Positions 34,106 through 44,793 are shown, numbered from the stretch's first letter. The stretch is DNA of 64,000 nucleotides from Microbispora rosea subsp. aerata (GCF_014647835.1 NZ_BMPY01000011.1:148621-212620), one strand, 5' to 3'. Numbers and translations: made by a program. Notes: generated from the sequence alone by a model not told the origin.

Positions 34106-34666
34106 ATGTCCACGGAGGACCTCGAAGCCCTGCTGCGCGTGACCTCGCCCGGATACGTCGGCGAGACCCCGCCCGAGGTCGCCTTCGGCACCGCCGACAC
34201 GCCGGTGGGCCGTCTGGTCCTCGCGGTGACCGCACGCGGCGTGCTGGCCTGCACCTACGACGACGAGCACGACGTCTTCGCCCGGATCTCCCGCGCCGTC
34301 GGCTCGTTCATCGGGCCCGACCCGCGCCGCCTCGATCCGCTGCGCAGGGAGCTGGACGCGTACTTCACCGGCAGGCTGCGCACCTTCTCCCTCCCGGTGG
34401 ACCTGCGCCTGGTCACCGGGTTCAGCCGTACGGTGATCCAGCTCATGCCGGCCGTGCCGTACGGCAGCGTCACGACCTACCAGGAGATCGCCGGGCGGAT
34501 CGGGCGGCCGCAGGCGCCGCGCGCGGTGGCCAACGCCCTGACGGGCAACCCGGTGTGCCTGCTCCTGCCGTGTCACCGGGCCGTGGAGGGCCCGGGCTCG
34601 CTCGGGGGGTACGCCGGAGGCCCGGTGGCCAAGGAGCACCTGCTCCGGCTGGAGGGCGCGCTCTGA
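34106..34666 (+). CDS. ogt: Methylated-DNA--protein-cysteine methyltransferase
   Basis: A 186-residue suicide repair protein that removes alkyl groups from O6-alkylguanine. The acceptor Cys156 is in LLLPCHRAV, with ANALTGNPV (142-150) before it and GGYAGG after it. The helix-turn-helix PYGSVTTYQEIAGRIGRP (118-135) contacts DNA. The N-terminal domain (about residues 25-95) is typical of the Ogt type. It is not fused to an Ada domain. It faces the kinase gene at its 5' side. Confidence 0.93.
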   Translation: MSTEDLEALLRVTSPGYVGETPPEVAFGTADTPVGRLVLAVTARGVLACTYDDEHDVFARISRAVGSFIGPDPRRLDPLRRELDAYFTGRLRTFSLPVDLRLVTGFSRTVIQLMPAVPYGSVTTYQEIAGRIGRPQAPRAVANALTGNPVCLLLPCHRAVEGPGSLGGYAGGPVAKEHLLRLEGAL

Positions 34667-34744
34667 CACGCTCTCCGGCCGCAAGGCCGGAGGACCTGAA
34701 GGCCGGAGAGCACCTGAAGACCGGAGCATCGCGGACGAATACTC

Positions 34745-34780
34745 GGAAGCCGCCCGCGACCGTCTCGACGGGCGGCTTCC
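34745..34780. terminator. Bidirectional hairpin terminator
   Basis: A perfect 12-base stem GGAAGCCGCCCG with its complement and a 12-base loop, between the convergent ogt and NCS1 genes. Confidence 0.75.
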
Positions 34781-34823
34781 AGCCGTCTCCACCGGCTCGC
34801 TTGAGCCGCCGTACGGTAAGCGG

Positions 34824-36164
34824 CTACCGGCGCGACCGCAGGCGGCGGGCCGGGACGGACAGCGCCACGGTGACCAGCGCGGCGACGAGGAACGCGGCGA
34901 GCGCGGCGTTCATCCAGGGCTGGTGGACGAACCCGAGGGCGTCGCGGACCTTGCCCCAGAACCCGTCCCACCACTCGACCGTCGGCGTGGACGTCACGAT
35001 CCAGTACGCCGTGAACCCGAGGATCCACGGCACCACCATGAGCCAGCGGGAGGGGGCGTCCTCGGCCGTGTTCCACCGGGCGGCCCCGCCGAGCAGGAAG
35101 TAGTCCACCACGAGCACGGAGAACATCGGCACGAACACCGCGCCGATCACGGACAGGAACGCGCCGTAGGAGTTCACGTCGGCGAACAGCGCGATCAGGG
35201 TCGTGAGCACGCCGACCCCGATCGAGATCGCCCGGCGGTCGGCACGCGGCGCGAGGTTCTGGATCGACACGGTCGTGGAGTAGACGTTCGCGAACGACTG
35301 GTCGGCCTCGCGCAGCACCAGGATGCCGAAGAACAGGGCCCCGAGCGGAGCGGCCACGAACGGGTCCCACACCTTGTCCGGGTCGTTGCCGACCAGGGCG
35401 AGCGCGGCGATGCCGAGGGCCAGGCAGGCCACCTGGGCGATCGTGTAACCGGCCACCACGCCGGTGAACGCGGCGCCGCTCGACCGCGAGTGCCTGGCGT
35501 AGTCGGCGGCCATCGGCACCCACGACACCGACAGCGCGATCACGTAGTCGACGGCCGGGGCGAAGGCGTCCCAGGTGCCGTCTCCCACGGACGGTCCCTG
35601 CCGGAAGAGGGCGATCGACAGCCAGATCATGGCGATCACCACGCCCGCCGTGACGTACCGGCGCAGCAGCCGCAGCGCGCCGAGCGGCCGGATCGTCAGC
35701 GCGATCGTCAGCGCGCCCGCCGCGACCACCCACACGGAGTACGGCACCGCCGTGCCGAACAGCGCCTGCCCGCCGTGGGCGATCACCCACAGCTCGAAGG
35801 CGCCCCAGCCGACCATCTGCACGATGTTCAGCACGGTCGGGATGTACGACAGCCGGGCCCCGAACAGGCCGCGCAGCAGCACCATCGAGGGTTGGCCCGT
35901 CCGGGTGCCGGGGATCGCGGCCAGGCCGACCATCGCCGTGCCGACCAGGCTGCCGATGACGGCGGCGAGCACCGCGGCGGTGAACGTGAGCGGCTTGCCG
36001 CCCAGCGGGTCGAGCAGGAACAGCGCCCCGGAGAACCCGAGAAGGCTGACCCCGAGATTCGCCCAGAACGCTCCCTGGTCGAGCAGTCCGAGGGTTCTCG
36101 GGGCCTTCTCCTCGAGGGTGAGGGGAACCTCCGCGTGCGCGTCGTCGACGACGGCAGAAGTCAT
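34824..36164 (-). CDS. NCS1-family permease, probable thiamine-precursor (HMP) transporter CytX-like
   Basis: A 446-residue protein with about 12 membrane helices. Helix 1 (GAFWANLGVSLLGFSGALFL, about residues 32-51) and helix 3 belong to the nucleobase-cation symporter-1 fold. NCS1 members import cytosine, purines, hydantoins or hydroxymethylpyrimidine. A TPP riboswitch directly upstream identifies the cargo as a thiamine-related pyrimidine (established logic of riboswitch-controlled CytX). The ATG was chosen because the AGGGAG that forms the 3' strand of riboswitch helix P1 lies seven bases upstream; a GTG three bases earlier is possible. Confidence 0.88.
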   Translation of the reverse strand: MTSAVVDDAHAEVPLTLEEKAPRTLGLLDQGAFWANLGVSLLGFSGALFLLDPLGGKPLTFTAAVLAAVIGSLVGTAMVGLAAIPGTRTGQPSMVLLRGLFGARLSYIPTVLNIVQMVGWGAFELWVIAHGGQALFGTAVPYSVWVVAAGALTIALTIRPLGALRLLRRYVTAGVVIAMIWLSIALFRQGPSVGDGTWDAFAPAVDYVIALSVSWVPMAADYARHSRSSGAAFTGVVAGYTIAQVACLALGIAALALVGNDPDKVWDPFVAAPLGALFFGILVLREADQSFANVYSTTVSIQNLAPRADRRAISIGVGVLTTLIALFADVNSYGAFLSVIGAVFVPMFSVLVVDYFLLGGAARWNTAEDAPSRWLMVVPWILGFTAYWIVTSTPTVEWWDGFWGKVRDALGFVHQPWMNAALAAFLVAALVTVALSVPARRLRSRR

Positions 36165-36170
36165 CACACG

Positions 36171-36260
36171 CTCCCTACGCCGGCATTATCCGGACAGGTT
36201 CATGCGGTCGGCGGCACGATCGAATCCGCCCTCTCAGCCCGGTCACGCCCGAGCTCCCGC
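36171..36260 (-). promoter_or_regulatory. TPP riboswitch (THI element)
   Basis: Minus-strand sequence contains the conserved TPP core: GGGAGCTCGGGC, CTGAGAGGGC (pyrimidine-sensing arm), GACCGCATGAACCTGTCC-like joining/helix 4-5 segment and GGATAATGCCGGCGTAGGGAG closing helix P1, written here in pieces. A CATAAT -10 box lies at 36283-36288. The closing P1 strand contains the ribosome-binding site of the permease, so binding of TPP should hide it and stop translation. No terminator hairpin separates aptamer and gene. Confidence 0.93.
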
Positions 36261-36308
36261 GGGTATTGATGATGTCTTTGCGATTATGACACTACTTTGA
36301 CCGCTTTC

Positions 36309-36632
36309 CTACGCCACGTACGGTGCCTCACCGGTCTCACTGACCATCGGGCGTCCCGCGGCGGCCCAGGACCGCATGCCGCCGTCCACGTTGACGGCGT
36401 CCCTGCCGATGTGGTTGAGCCACATCGCGGCGTGCGCCGACCGCCCGCCGACCCGGCAGATCACGTACACCGGCCGGTCGTGCGGCACCTCGTCCACCCG
36501 CGCCTGCAGCTCGCCGAGCGGGATGTGGACGGCGCCGGGCGCGTGGCCCGCCACCCACTCCTCGTTCTCGCGGACGTCCAGCAGGTACGCGTCCTCGGGC
36601 AGTGCGTCGGGGGCGATTTCCGGCAATGTCAT
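36309..36632 (-). CDS. Rhodanese-like sulfurtransferase
   Basis: A 107-residue single rhodanese domain with AYLLDVRENEEWVAGHAPGA (residues 15-34), the active-site loop ICRVGGRS with catalytic Cys59, and a final NVDGGMRSW. It carries persulfide sulfur for cofactor or tRNA thiolation, or works in cyanide or sulfide detoxification. The ATG start was chosen at the family beginning; upstream in-frame codons are unlike the family. It lies just upstream of the riboswitch promoter, next to thiamine genes, but no direct link is shown. Confidence 0.9.
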   Translation of the reverse strand: MTLPEIAPDALPEDAYLLDVRENEEWVAGHAPGAVHIPLGELQARVDEVPHDRPVYVICRVGGRSAHAAMWLNHIGRDAVNVDGGMRSWAAAGRPMVSETGEAPYVA

Positions 36633-36738
36633 GCGCCCATTGTGGCGGCACGCCGGGCGTGTCCGGGCCCGAGCCGGGAGCTGTGACCCTCGGTGATCGA
36701 CCGGCGCCACTTGAGACCGGCGCTACCCGAGACCGGCG

Positions 36739-37617
36739 CTACTTGAGCAGCCGCGACAGCCTGCGGTCGGCCAGCGGCTTGCCGCCGGTCTGGCAGGTCG
36801 GGCAGTACTGCAGCGACGAGTCGGCGAACGACACCTCCCTGATCGTGTCGCCGCACACCTCGCACGCCTCGCCCGTACGGCCGTGCACGCGCAGGCCCGA
36901 CTTCTTCTCCGCCTTGAGGTCCTTGGCGGCCAGCCCCCTGGCCCGTCCGACCGCCTCGCGCAGCGTGCTCACGATGGCGTCGTGCAGGTCGGCCACCTGG
37001 CCGTCGGTCAGCGTGCCGGCGATCTTGAAGGGGGACATCTTCGCGGCGTGCAGCACCTCGTCGGAGTAGGCGTTGCCGATGCCCGCGATCACCTTCTGGT
37101 CCCGCAGCAGGCCCTTGATCTGCGCGCGGCTCCCGCCCACGATCGCCTTGAGCAGGCCGGGCGTGAACTCCTCGGCCAGCGGGTCGGGCCCGAGGCCGGC
37201 GATGCCGGGAACCTCCCGCGGATCGCGCACCACGTACACCGCCAGGCGCTTTTGCGTGCCCGCCTCGGTCAGCTCGAACCCCGGGGCGCGGCCGTCCTCA
37301 CCGGGCGACAGCCGCACCCGGGCCGAGAGCGGGCCCTTGCCGGGCCGCACCGGTTTCGCCCCGGTGAGGTCGTCGCGCCAGCGCAGCCAGCCGCCGCGCG
37401 CCAGATGGGTGACGAAGTGCAGGCCGTCGCAGTCGATGTCGAGGAACTTGCCGTGCCGCGCCACGCCGGTCACGAGCAGCCCGGCGAGCGCGGTGACGGG
37501 CGGATCGACGGTCTTCAGCGCCTGGATGGCGGTCACGTCGACGCCGACGACGGCATGGCCGACGGCGTGCTCGCGGAGGAACTCGGCGAGCGCCTCGACC
37601 TCGGGCAGCTCCGGCAT
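36739..37617 (-). CDS. Fpg/Nei-family DNA glycosylase
   Basis: A 292-residue base-excision repair enzyme. The N-terminal PELPEVE gives the catalytic proline (after Met removal) and Glu. KFLDID and the helix-two-turn-helix GIGNAYSDEVLHAA (residues about 191-204) bind DNA. A C-terminal zinc finger has CEVCG and YCPTCQTGGK. The family removes oxidised bases and nicks the abasic site. This is the actinobacterial paralogue group distinct from the MutM beside rnc, so no gene symbol is given. It runs in the same direction as the rhodanese gene, 106 bases away. Confidence 0.92.
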   Translation of the reverse strand: MPELPEVEALAEFLREHAVGHAVVGVDVTAIQALKTVDPPVTALAGLLVTGVARHGKFLDIDCDGLHFVTHLARGGWLRWRDDLTGAKPVRPGKGPLSARVRLSPGEDGRAPGFELTEAGTQKRLAVYVVRDPREVPGIAGLGPDPLAEEFTPGLLKAIVGGSRAQIKGLLRDQKVIAGIGNAYSDEVLHAAKMSPFKIAGTLTDGQVADLHDAIVSTLREAVGRARGLAAKDLKAEKKSGLRVHGRTGEACEVCGDTIREVSFADSSLQYCPTCQTGGKPLADRRLSRLLK

Positions 37618-37713
37618 TCCTTCACACTAGGCCGTGACCTGTGATCCTTTCAGCCCCGCCACGGCCAACCGCGGCGAGCCGCGGCGGGCCGGGGCGCTCC
37701 CCGGCCCGGCCGG

Positions 37714-38319
37714 TCAGGGAACGTCCCAGAACGCGAGCTCGTGCTCCATGCCCCGCACGAACAGCTCCTTGGCCCGCGCGGGGTCGGGGGCCGCCTCGTC
37801 GATCATCGCGGCGATGCGCTCGGCGAGCGCGGCGAACCCGGGGTCGGCGTAGGTGTCCACCCAGGCCCGGTAACGCGGCTCGGCGGGCGGGTTCTCCGCC
37901 AGGATCCGGCCGAGCGTCGAGTAGCCCCACATGCAGGGATACAGCGCCGCCAGCCCCTCGGCGTAGTTCGCGGCCGACTCCAGCAGGAACGACGTGTACG
38001 CCGCGCAGGCCGGGCCCTTGACCGCGCCGCCGAGGTCGGCGCCGAACTCGGCCGACAGCGACCGGTGCAGGTCCAGCTCGTCGTGCCAGGTGGCGTACGC
38101 GAGATCGACCAGGTCTCCGAGATGGCCGTCCGGGGCCTGCCAGGCCAGCCGGCTGAACACCCGGACGTAGTCGAGCAGGAACAGGTAGTCCTGTTCCAGC
38201 CACGATCGGAAGACCGGCTCGGGCAGGTCGCCCGCCGCGATGCCGCGTACGGTCGGATGCGCGAGCTGCGCGTCCAGCATCGGCCGCCCGATGGCGTGCA
38301 GGTCCGCTGAGATTCCCAT
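37714..38319 (-). CDS. tenA: TenA-family thiaminase II / aminopyrimidine aminohydrolase
   Basis: A 201-residue helical TenA/PQQC-fold protein. The catalytic Cys129 is in ALYPCMWGYSTLG, the pocket Asp50 is in FLLDYVRVF and the late Glu is in GMEHELAFW. It hydrolyses aminomethylpyrimidine from degraded thiamine back to HMP for salvage. It lies near a TPP-riboswitch permease predicted to import thiamine pyrimidine, so the two probably form one salvage route even though other genes lie between them. No riboswitch of its own was seen. It is divergent from the GPP34 gene with 43 bases between the start codons. Confidence 0.92.
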   Translation of the reverse strand: MGISADLHAIGRPMLDAQLAHPTVRGIAAGDLPEPVFRSWLEQDYLFLLDYVRVFSRLAWQAPDGHLGDLVDLAYATWHDELDLHRSLSAEFGADLGGAVKGPACAAYTSFLLESAANYAEGLAALYPCMWGYSTLGRILAENPPAEPRYRAWVDTYADPGFAALAERIAAMIDEAAPDPARAKELFVRGMEHELAFWDVP

Positions 38320-38362
38320 AAGGGCTCATTGTGGCCTTAATCCGCGCGTTAGGCTCGACTGC

Positions 38363-39013
38363 GTGACACTGACGATCGCCGAGGAAGTGCTGCTGCTGGG
38401 CTACCGGGAGGACACCGGCAAGCCGATCATCGGGTCGGTGGAGCTCGACTGCGCCCTGGCGGGTGCTCTGCTCGCGGAGCTCGCCGTACGCGGCCGGGTG
38501 GACCTCGACGGCGCGAAGGTCGTGCCGGTCGACCGCACCCCGATGGGCGACGAGGAACTGGACACGACGCTCACCCGCATCGCGGAGGAGCCCCGCCCGC
38601 GCAAGGCCGAATGGTGGGTGGGCAAGCTGCGCGCGGGCAAGCTGCGCAAACGCCTGCTGACCCGGCTGGCCGCCCGCGGCGTGCTGAGCGAGCAGGAGGG
38701 CAAGATCCTGGGGATCTTCCCCACCACGCGCTATCCCGAGCTCGACCCGAGCCCCGAGCAGGGCGTACGGGAGCGGGTGCGGAACGTGCTCGCGGGGGCG
38801 GAGCCGGACGAGCACACGGCGGTCCTGATCGCGGTGCTGCACGCGGCCAAGCTCGACCGCAAGGCGTTCCCCGACGCGCCGAAGAGCCGGATCAAGGAGA
38901 TCGCCGAGGGCCATCGGACCGCCGAGGCGGTCCGTAAGACGATCGCGTCCGTGCATGCCGCCGTGGCCACGGCCGCGGCCGCCGCGGCGATCGCCGGCGC
39001 CGCCGGGGGCTGA
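38363..39013 (+). CDS. GPP34 (GOLPH3/Vps74)-family phosphoprotein
   Basis: A 216-residue helical protein of the GPP34 family: LTIAEEVLLLGYREDTGKP (residues 2-20), LAGALLAELAVRGRVDLDG and GVLSEQEGKILGIFPTTRYP. Eukaryotic relatives bind PI4P and sort Golgi enzymes. Bacterial members are common in actinobacteria, where their role (perhaps membrane-lipid binding) is unknown. The GTG start has a TAGGCT -10 box seven bases upstream, giving a likely leaderless transcript; an upstream frame extension overlaps the TenA promoter and is rejected. Confidence 0.9.
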   Translation: MTLTIAEEVLLLGYREDTGKPIIGSVELDCALAGALLAELAVRGRVDLDGAKVVPVDRTPMGDEELDTTLTRIAEEPRPRKAEWWVGKLRAGKLRKRLLTRLAARGVLSEQEGKILGIFPTTRYPELDPSPEQGVRERVRNVLAGAEPDEHTAVLIAVLHAAKLDRKAFPDAPKSRIKEIAEGHRTAEAVRKTIASVHAAVATAAAAAAIAGAAGG

Positions 39014-39290
39014 CCGGCGGACAAGTGCCGCCCCCCCGCGAGCGTGGATCCGGGTGGACGCCGACTCGTGGGCAAGGCGAGAACGCGGCGAGGCGCCGCC
39101 TGGGGCACACGCGGCGGGCGCGCCAGACACGACCAGAACGCTGCCGTCCCTGTGGCCGCCGGGCGCGTCCGCGACGCTCCCGCGCGGACCCGGCCCGCGA
39201 TCGTGGCACGGGATGACGGAACAGGACGGCGGAACGGGACGCCGGGAGCGCGGCGCGGGCCGGACCTTCGCCGCCCGCGCCGCCGGCGCG

Positions 39291-40544
39291 TCACTTGGTG
39301 AGGACGTCCTTCGGGACCGGCTTGTCGGCGGCGAGCGCCTCGAACATGCGCAGCGCCTTCTTGGTGTCCCACTTGACCACCGCCTGGCCGTTGATCGTCG
39401 GCAGCGAGCCGATCGGCACGGCGGTGGCGACCGGCCCCTCGCGCATGGCCAGGCCGAGCGACAGCAGGTCGAACAGGCCGGTGCCCGGGTCGACGGAGAC
39501 CGAGTCGGCCGCGCTCAGCGCCAGCGGGATCGAGGTGAACGGGTTGATCAGCGTGCCGGGGCTCGCGGCCTTCTGCACGACGGCCGAGAAGAACTGGCGC
39601 TGCCGCTGGGTGCGCTCGAAGTCCGGGATGGCGCCGGTGGCCCGGGTGCGCACGTAACCGAGCGCGGTGCCGCCGTCCATCTCCTGGCAGCCCTTCTTCA
39701 GGTTGATCCCGGCCTTGGGGTCCTTGATGTTCTGCTTCACGCAGATGTCGACCCCGCCGATCGCGTCCACGATGCCGACGAACCCGCCGAAGCCGATCTC
39801 CATGTAGTGGTCGATCCGGATGCCGGTCACCCGCTCGACCGTCTTGGTCAGCAGCTCGGGCCCGCCGAAGGCGTACGCCGCGTTCAGCTTGCCGCTGCCG
39901 TGCCCCTCGATCGGGACGAAGGAGTCCCGGGGCAGGCTGACCAGGGTCGGCCGGCCTTCCTCCGGGATGTGCAGCAGCATCATCGTGTCGGTGCGCTTGC
40001 CGACCGCCTTGCCGGTGGCCAGCTTCTTGCGCTGTGCCGCCGTCAGGCCCTCCCGGCTGTCGGAGCCGACCAGCAGCCAGTCTTCGCCCGGCGTCTCGGC
40101 GGGCCGCCCGTCGTAGTCGGTCAGCGACTCGACCGGCCGAAGGCGGGAGCCGATCCAGAAATATCCGGCGACGGCGGCGACGAGCAGGAGCACGACCAGC
40201 ACCACGACGACCCGCAGGATGGTCCTGCCGGTCCGCCGCGGGCCACGGCCGCCCTCGCGCACGGCCCCGCCGCGCCCCCAGGACCCGCCACCGCCCCCGC
40301 CCGGGGCGCCTTCCCGATCTCCCGTCTCACGCCTGCCGCCGCGGAGCGGGCGGACCGGGCTGGTGCCCGAGCGCGGCTTGCCGTACACCTTGGATCGGAT
40401 GCGCGGGACCGTGTCCTCCCGGCCGCCCCCCGCCGCGGGAGCCGCCGGAGTGACCGGTGCGGCCGGAGTGGCCGCCCGCGGCTGCGCCGGCGGGGGCTGA
40501 GCCGCACGCCGGTACGCGCGGGTCGCCTCGTCATCGTCGGCCAC
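39291..40544 (-). CDS. LytR-CpsA-Psr (LCP) family cell-wall glycopolymer ligase
   Basis: A 417-residue type II membrane protein. The cytosolic N-terminus (about 110 residues) is Pro/Gly/Arg-rich, one membrane helix follows (about 112-132) and then the extracellular LCP domain with DTMMLLHIPEEGRPTLVSLP, RDSFVPIEG, the loop NAAYAFGGPELLTKTVE and RTRATGAIPDFERTQRQRQF. It attaches arabinogalactan or teichoic-acid-like polymers to peptidoglycan from polyprenyl-pyrophosphate. The GTG start follows GGGGTTCAG; an earlier in-frame ATG would lie before this site. Confidence 0.92.
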   Translation of the reverse strand: MADDDEATRAYRRAAQPPPAQPRAATPAAPVTPAAPAAGGGREDTVPRIRSKVYGKPRSGTSPVRPLRGGRRETGDREGAPGGGGGGSWGRGGAVREGGRGPRRTGRTILRVVVVLVVLLLVAAVAGYFWIGSRLRPVESLTDYDGRPAETPGEDWLLVGSDSREGLTAAQRKKLATGKAVGKRTDTMMLLHIPEEGRPTLVSLPRDSFVPIEGHGSGKLNAAYAFGGPELLTKTVERVTGIRIDHYMEIGFGGFVGIVDAIGGVDICVKQNIKDPKAGINLKKGCQEMDGGTALGYVRTRATGAIPDFERTQRQRQFFSAVVQKAASPGTLINPFTSIPLALSAADSVSVDPGTGLFDLLSLGLAMREGPVATAVPIGSLPTINGQAVVKWDTKKALRMFEALAADKPVPKDVLTK

Positions 40545-40802
40545 CTGAACCCCCCAGCCCCTCAAGCGTCCTTGCACGCGCCTTTGCCCGCAGCGGCGGA
40601 AATCTTTGCCGATGCGTCCCCTTCTTCACGGTACCCAGACGGGTTCTAAGCAGTCGGTAAAGGCCGCAGGGAAACACGCGAGAGATTCCAGCCGTTACGG
40701 TGGTAGAGCACCGCACGAAAGGATCGTCGTGTCCGCTTCGGACCCCTGGAGTACCTGCCCGTGCACAGGCACGGGATCTCATGATCGCATGGCGGCCGCC
40801 CG

Positions 40803-42277
<1,475 letters not shown>

Positions 42278-42281
<4 letters not shown>

Positions 42282-43282
42282 CCCCCCTCACCGGCGTTCT
42301 GCTCGGCGTCGTCCTGCTCACCGCCAACGGGCTGTTCGTCGCGGCCGAGTTCGCCCTGGTCTCGGCCCGCCGCCACCGGCTGGAGGAGATCGCCGTCAGC
42401 GGCGGCCGGCTGGCCAAGGTCACCGCCCGCGCCGCGGTCCGGGGCGGGCGCGAGCTGTCGCTCATGCTCGCGGGGGCGCAGCTCGGCATCACGCTGGCCT
42501 CCCTGGGGCTCGGCATGGTCGCCGAGCCCGCCATCGAGCACCTGCTGGAGCCGGTGCTGACGCTGCTGCCGGAGTCGCTGCGCACACCGGTGGCGTACGT
42601 CGTGGCGCTGGCCCTGGTGACGTTCCTGCACATGGTCGTGGGCGAGATGGCGCCCAAGTCGCTGGCGCTCACGCATCCCGAGCGGGCGGCGATGGGGCTG
42701 GCGCTGCCGTTCCGCGGGTTCGCCTGGGTCGTCCGCCCGGTGCTGGCCGTGCTGAACGCGCTGACCAACGGCATCCTGCGGCTGGCCGGCGTGCGGCCCC
42801 GCGACGAGCTGGCCACCACCCGCACGCCTCGTCAGCTCGCGATGCTGGTCGCCGAGTCGGGCCGGATGGGCATGCTCGACCGCGACGAGCACGACCTGCT
42901 CACCCGCGCGCTGCGGGTGCACTCCCAGCCGGTCGAGCGGCTGATGGTGCCCGTCGGCGAGGCGCCCTCGGTGCCCGCGGACGCCGACGGCCTGCTCGTA
43001 CGCCGGACGGCGGCGCGCGACGGCCGGCTGCGCATGCTGGTCGTCACCCCCGACGACGTGGTCGGCGTGCTCCACGTGCGCGACGCGGTCCTCCAGCCGG
43101 GACGCCGGGCCGGCGAGCTGGCGACTCCCGTGCCCCGCATGGCGAAGGACACCACGATTCCCGACGCGGTGACCCTGCTGCAGGAGGCCCACGCGCAGGT
43201 CGGGCTCGTCACGGACGCCGGCGGCACGCCCGTCGGTGTGATCGATCTCACCACCCTGGTCGGCGAGCTGCTCGTCGCCTGA
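42278..43282 (+). CDS. CNNM-family membrane protein (DUF21-CBS, no CorC domain)
   Basis: A 334-residue relative of the upstream gene: DUF21 helices with LTANGLFVAAEFALVSARRHRL (split here as two motifs, LTANGLFVAAEF and ALVSARRHRL), VGEMAPKSLALTHPERA, then a shortened CBS pair (about 205-330), ending soon after it. It lacks the C-terminal CorC_HlyC module. The ATG overlaps the stop of the first gene (ATGA), so the two are translationally coupled and may form a heterodimeric transporter, as such tandem pairs are common (inference). Confidence 0.9.
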
Positions 43283-43744
43283 CGCACCCGGCGTCAGGCG
43301 TGTCCGTCCCCGGCGGGGCGGGCGCGCCGGCGCCGGTTCGGGGACCCCACGCCCGCGACAACGACCCGCTCATCTCTCATTCCGAGACAAATGCGCTCAT
43401 ATATCGGGACAAAAGGTAAAGACCGTCGCCGCTCCGTTGCCGCGCGTGTCCTGCAAGCGCGGGGAAAGCGGTTTGAAAGGCCGTCTCCCGAGAATGGGCG
43501 GTGTGCGGCGGAGCGCCCCGATCCTCGGCGTCTCCGGCGCGACAACCGGCATTCACGGGCCCGTGCCGTACGGGCCGGAAGGGGAGGCCCGGACGTGGAC
43601 GCTTCGCGCGCGGTCAGGCGAGGCCGCCCGTCCGTGTGGAAGCCTCACGGCGTCACCGCGCCGGGCGGCGCACGGGAAGGGCCCCGCCGGGGGACCGCCG
43701 TACGGGACCGCGCCGCAGGCCCGGGGCCCCTGGGCGGCGCAAAG
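43283..43744. other. Gap without a supported gene
   Basis: No frame with coding character was found. A slightly AT-richer patch (43365-43430, with ATATATCGGGAC) lies in it and may hold a promoter, but no gene start could be tied to it. Confidence 0.4.
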
Positions 43745-43790
43745 AAAAAGCCTCGCGTGAAGGAAGCTTCGCTTCCGATCGCACGAGGCT
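43745..43790 (-). terminator. Rho-independent terminator after tRNA-Leu
   Basis: On the minus strand an imperfect stem of about 19 pairs (GCCTCGTGCGATCGGAAGC with partner) is followed by TTTTTCTTT. Confidence 0.85.
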
Positions 43791-43796
43791 CTCTAG

Positions 43797-43879
43797 TGGG
43801 CAAGGGGGGAGTTGAACCCCCACGTCCTCTCGGACACACGGACCTGAACCGTGCGCGTCTGCCATTCCGCCACTTGCCC
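43797..43879 (-). tRNA. tRNA-Leu(CAG)
   Basis: An 83-base class II tRNA with acceptor arms GGGCAAG / CTTGCCC, discriminator A, anticodon loop TTCAGGT (anticodon CAG, for CUG codons), a long variable arm and GGTTCAACTCC in the T arm. It lies just upstream of fhaA on the opposite strand, its usual place in actinobacteria. Confidence 0.95.
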
Positions 43880-44035
43880 TTGCGGTTGGCCCCCATCGCT
43901 GGGTGCCTGAGAAGGTTAGCACGTATCCGCCCATGCTTACGAACCCGGATACGATCCTTCTCAACGACGATGCGAAGGAGCTACTGCAGCACCGGAGCGG
44001 TCGCGACCGTAGTGGCAGTGGAAGGGAGGTATCCG

Positions 44036-44776
44036 GTGGGAGTCCTTCAGCGCTTCGAGCGCAGGCTCGAAGGGTTGGTTGAAGGGGCCTTCGCGCGGGC
44101 GTTCAAGTCCGATCTCCAGCCGGTCGAGGTTGCCAGCGCCGTGCAGCGAGAGATGGACGAGCGGGCCGCGATCGTCGCTCAGGGTCGCACGCTCGTGCCG
44201 AACGACTTCGTGGTGGAGCTGTCCACGACCGACAGTGAGCGGCTGGAGGTCTACGCCGACAGCATCGGCCACGAGCTGGCCACTCTCGCGCGGGAGTACG
44301 CCAAGGAGCAGGGCTACTCGTTCGTCGGGCCGGTGCGGGTGCGTTTCGAGACCGCCGACGATCTCGCGGTCGGGCTCTTCCGCATCCGGTCGGGTGTGAT
44401 CCGCGGCGCCACGGTGGAGCAGGACGAGATCCGCCAGCCGCCGAGCGACCTGCTCGCGGGCCGCCCCAGCGCGTTCCAGGGCCGCCCCCGGCTGCTCGTC
44501 AGCACCCAGGACGACCCCCAGGGCCAGCGCTCGTACGAGCTGACCACACCGGTGACGTTGCTGGGCCGCGGAACCGATTGTGATCTTCGGCTGGTGGATC
44601 CCGGCGTATCACGGCATCATGCCGAGCTAAGGGTGGAAGGACCGCAGGTCGTGCTCGTGGACCTGGGGTCGACCAACGGCACCTTCGTCAACGGCCAGCC
44701 GATCCGCAGGATCGAGATGCAGGACGGGACGAGAGTGACCCTCGGCCGCACGACACTGGTGTTCAGGCGCGATTAG
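44036..44776 (+). CDS. fhaA: FhaA: DUF3662 + FHA-domain signalling protein
   Basis: A 246-residue protein. The N-terminal DUF3662 domain (residues 1-120) begins GVLQRFERRLEGLVEGAFA and is followed by a short linker and an FHA domain (about 165-245) with LGRGTDCDLRL, SRHHAEL and GSTNGTFVNG. FHA domains bind phosphothreonine. FhaA recognises PknB-phosphorylated MviN in mycobacteria and thereby restrains peptidoglycan precursor flipping. AGGGAGG six bases before the GTG fixes the start; a very long in-frame extension upstream is not coding. It is the first gene of a seven-gene operon. It is shorter than mycobacterial FhaA, which has a longer linker. Confidence 0.94.
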   Translation: MGVLQRFERRLEGLVEGAFARAFKSDLQPVEVASAVQREMDERAAIVAQGRTLVPNDFVVELSTTDSERLEVYADSIGHELATLAREYAKEQGYSFVGPVRVRFETADDLAVGLFRIRSGVIRGATVEQDEIRQPPSDLLAGRPSAFQGRPRLLVSTQDDPQGQRSYELTTPVTLLGRGTDCDLRLVDPGVSRHHAELRVEGPQVVLVDLGSTNGTFVNGQPIRRIEMQDGTRVTLGRTTLVFRRD

Positions 44777-44793
44777 AGGTAGACAGACGGTCC

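Noticed and set aside
43391-44035. In-frame 215-codon N-terminal extension of FhaA.
   Set aside because: It would read across the antisense tRNA-Leu and its terminator, and the GTG at 44036 has a perfect ribosome-binding site and family start.
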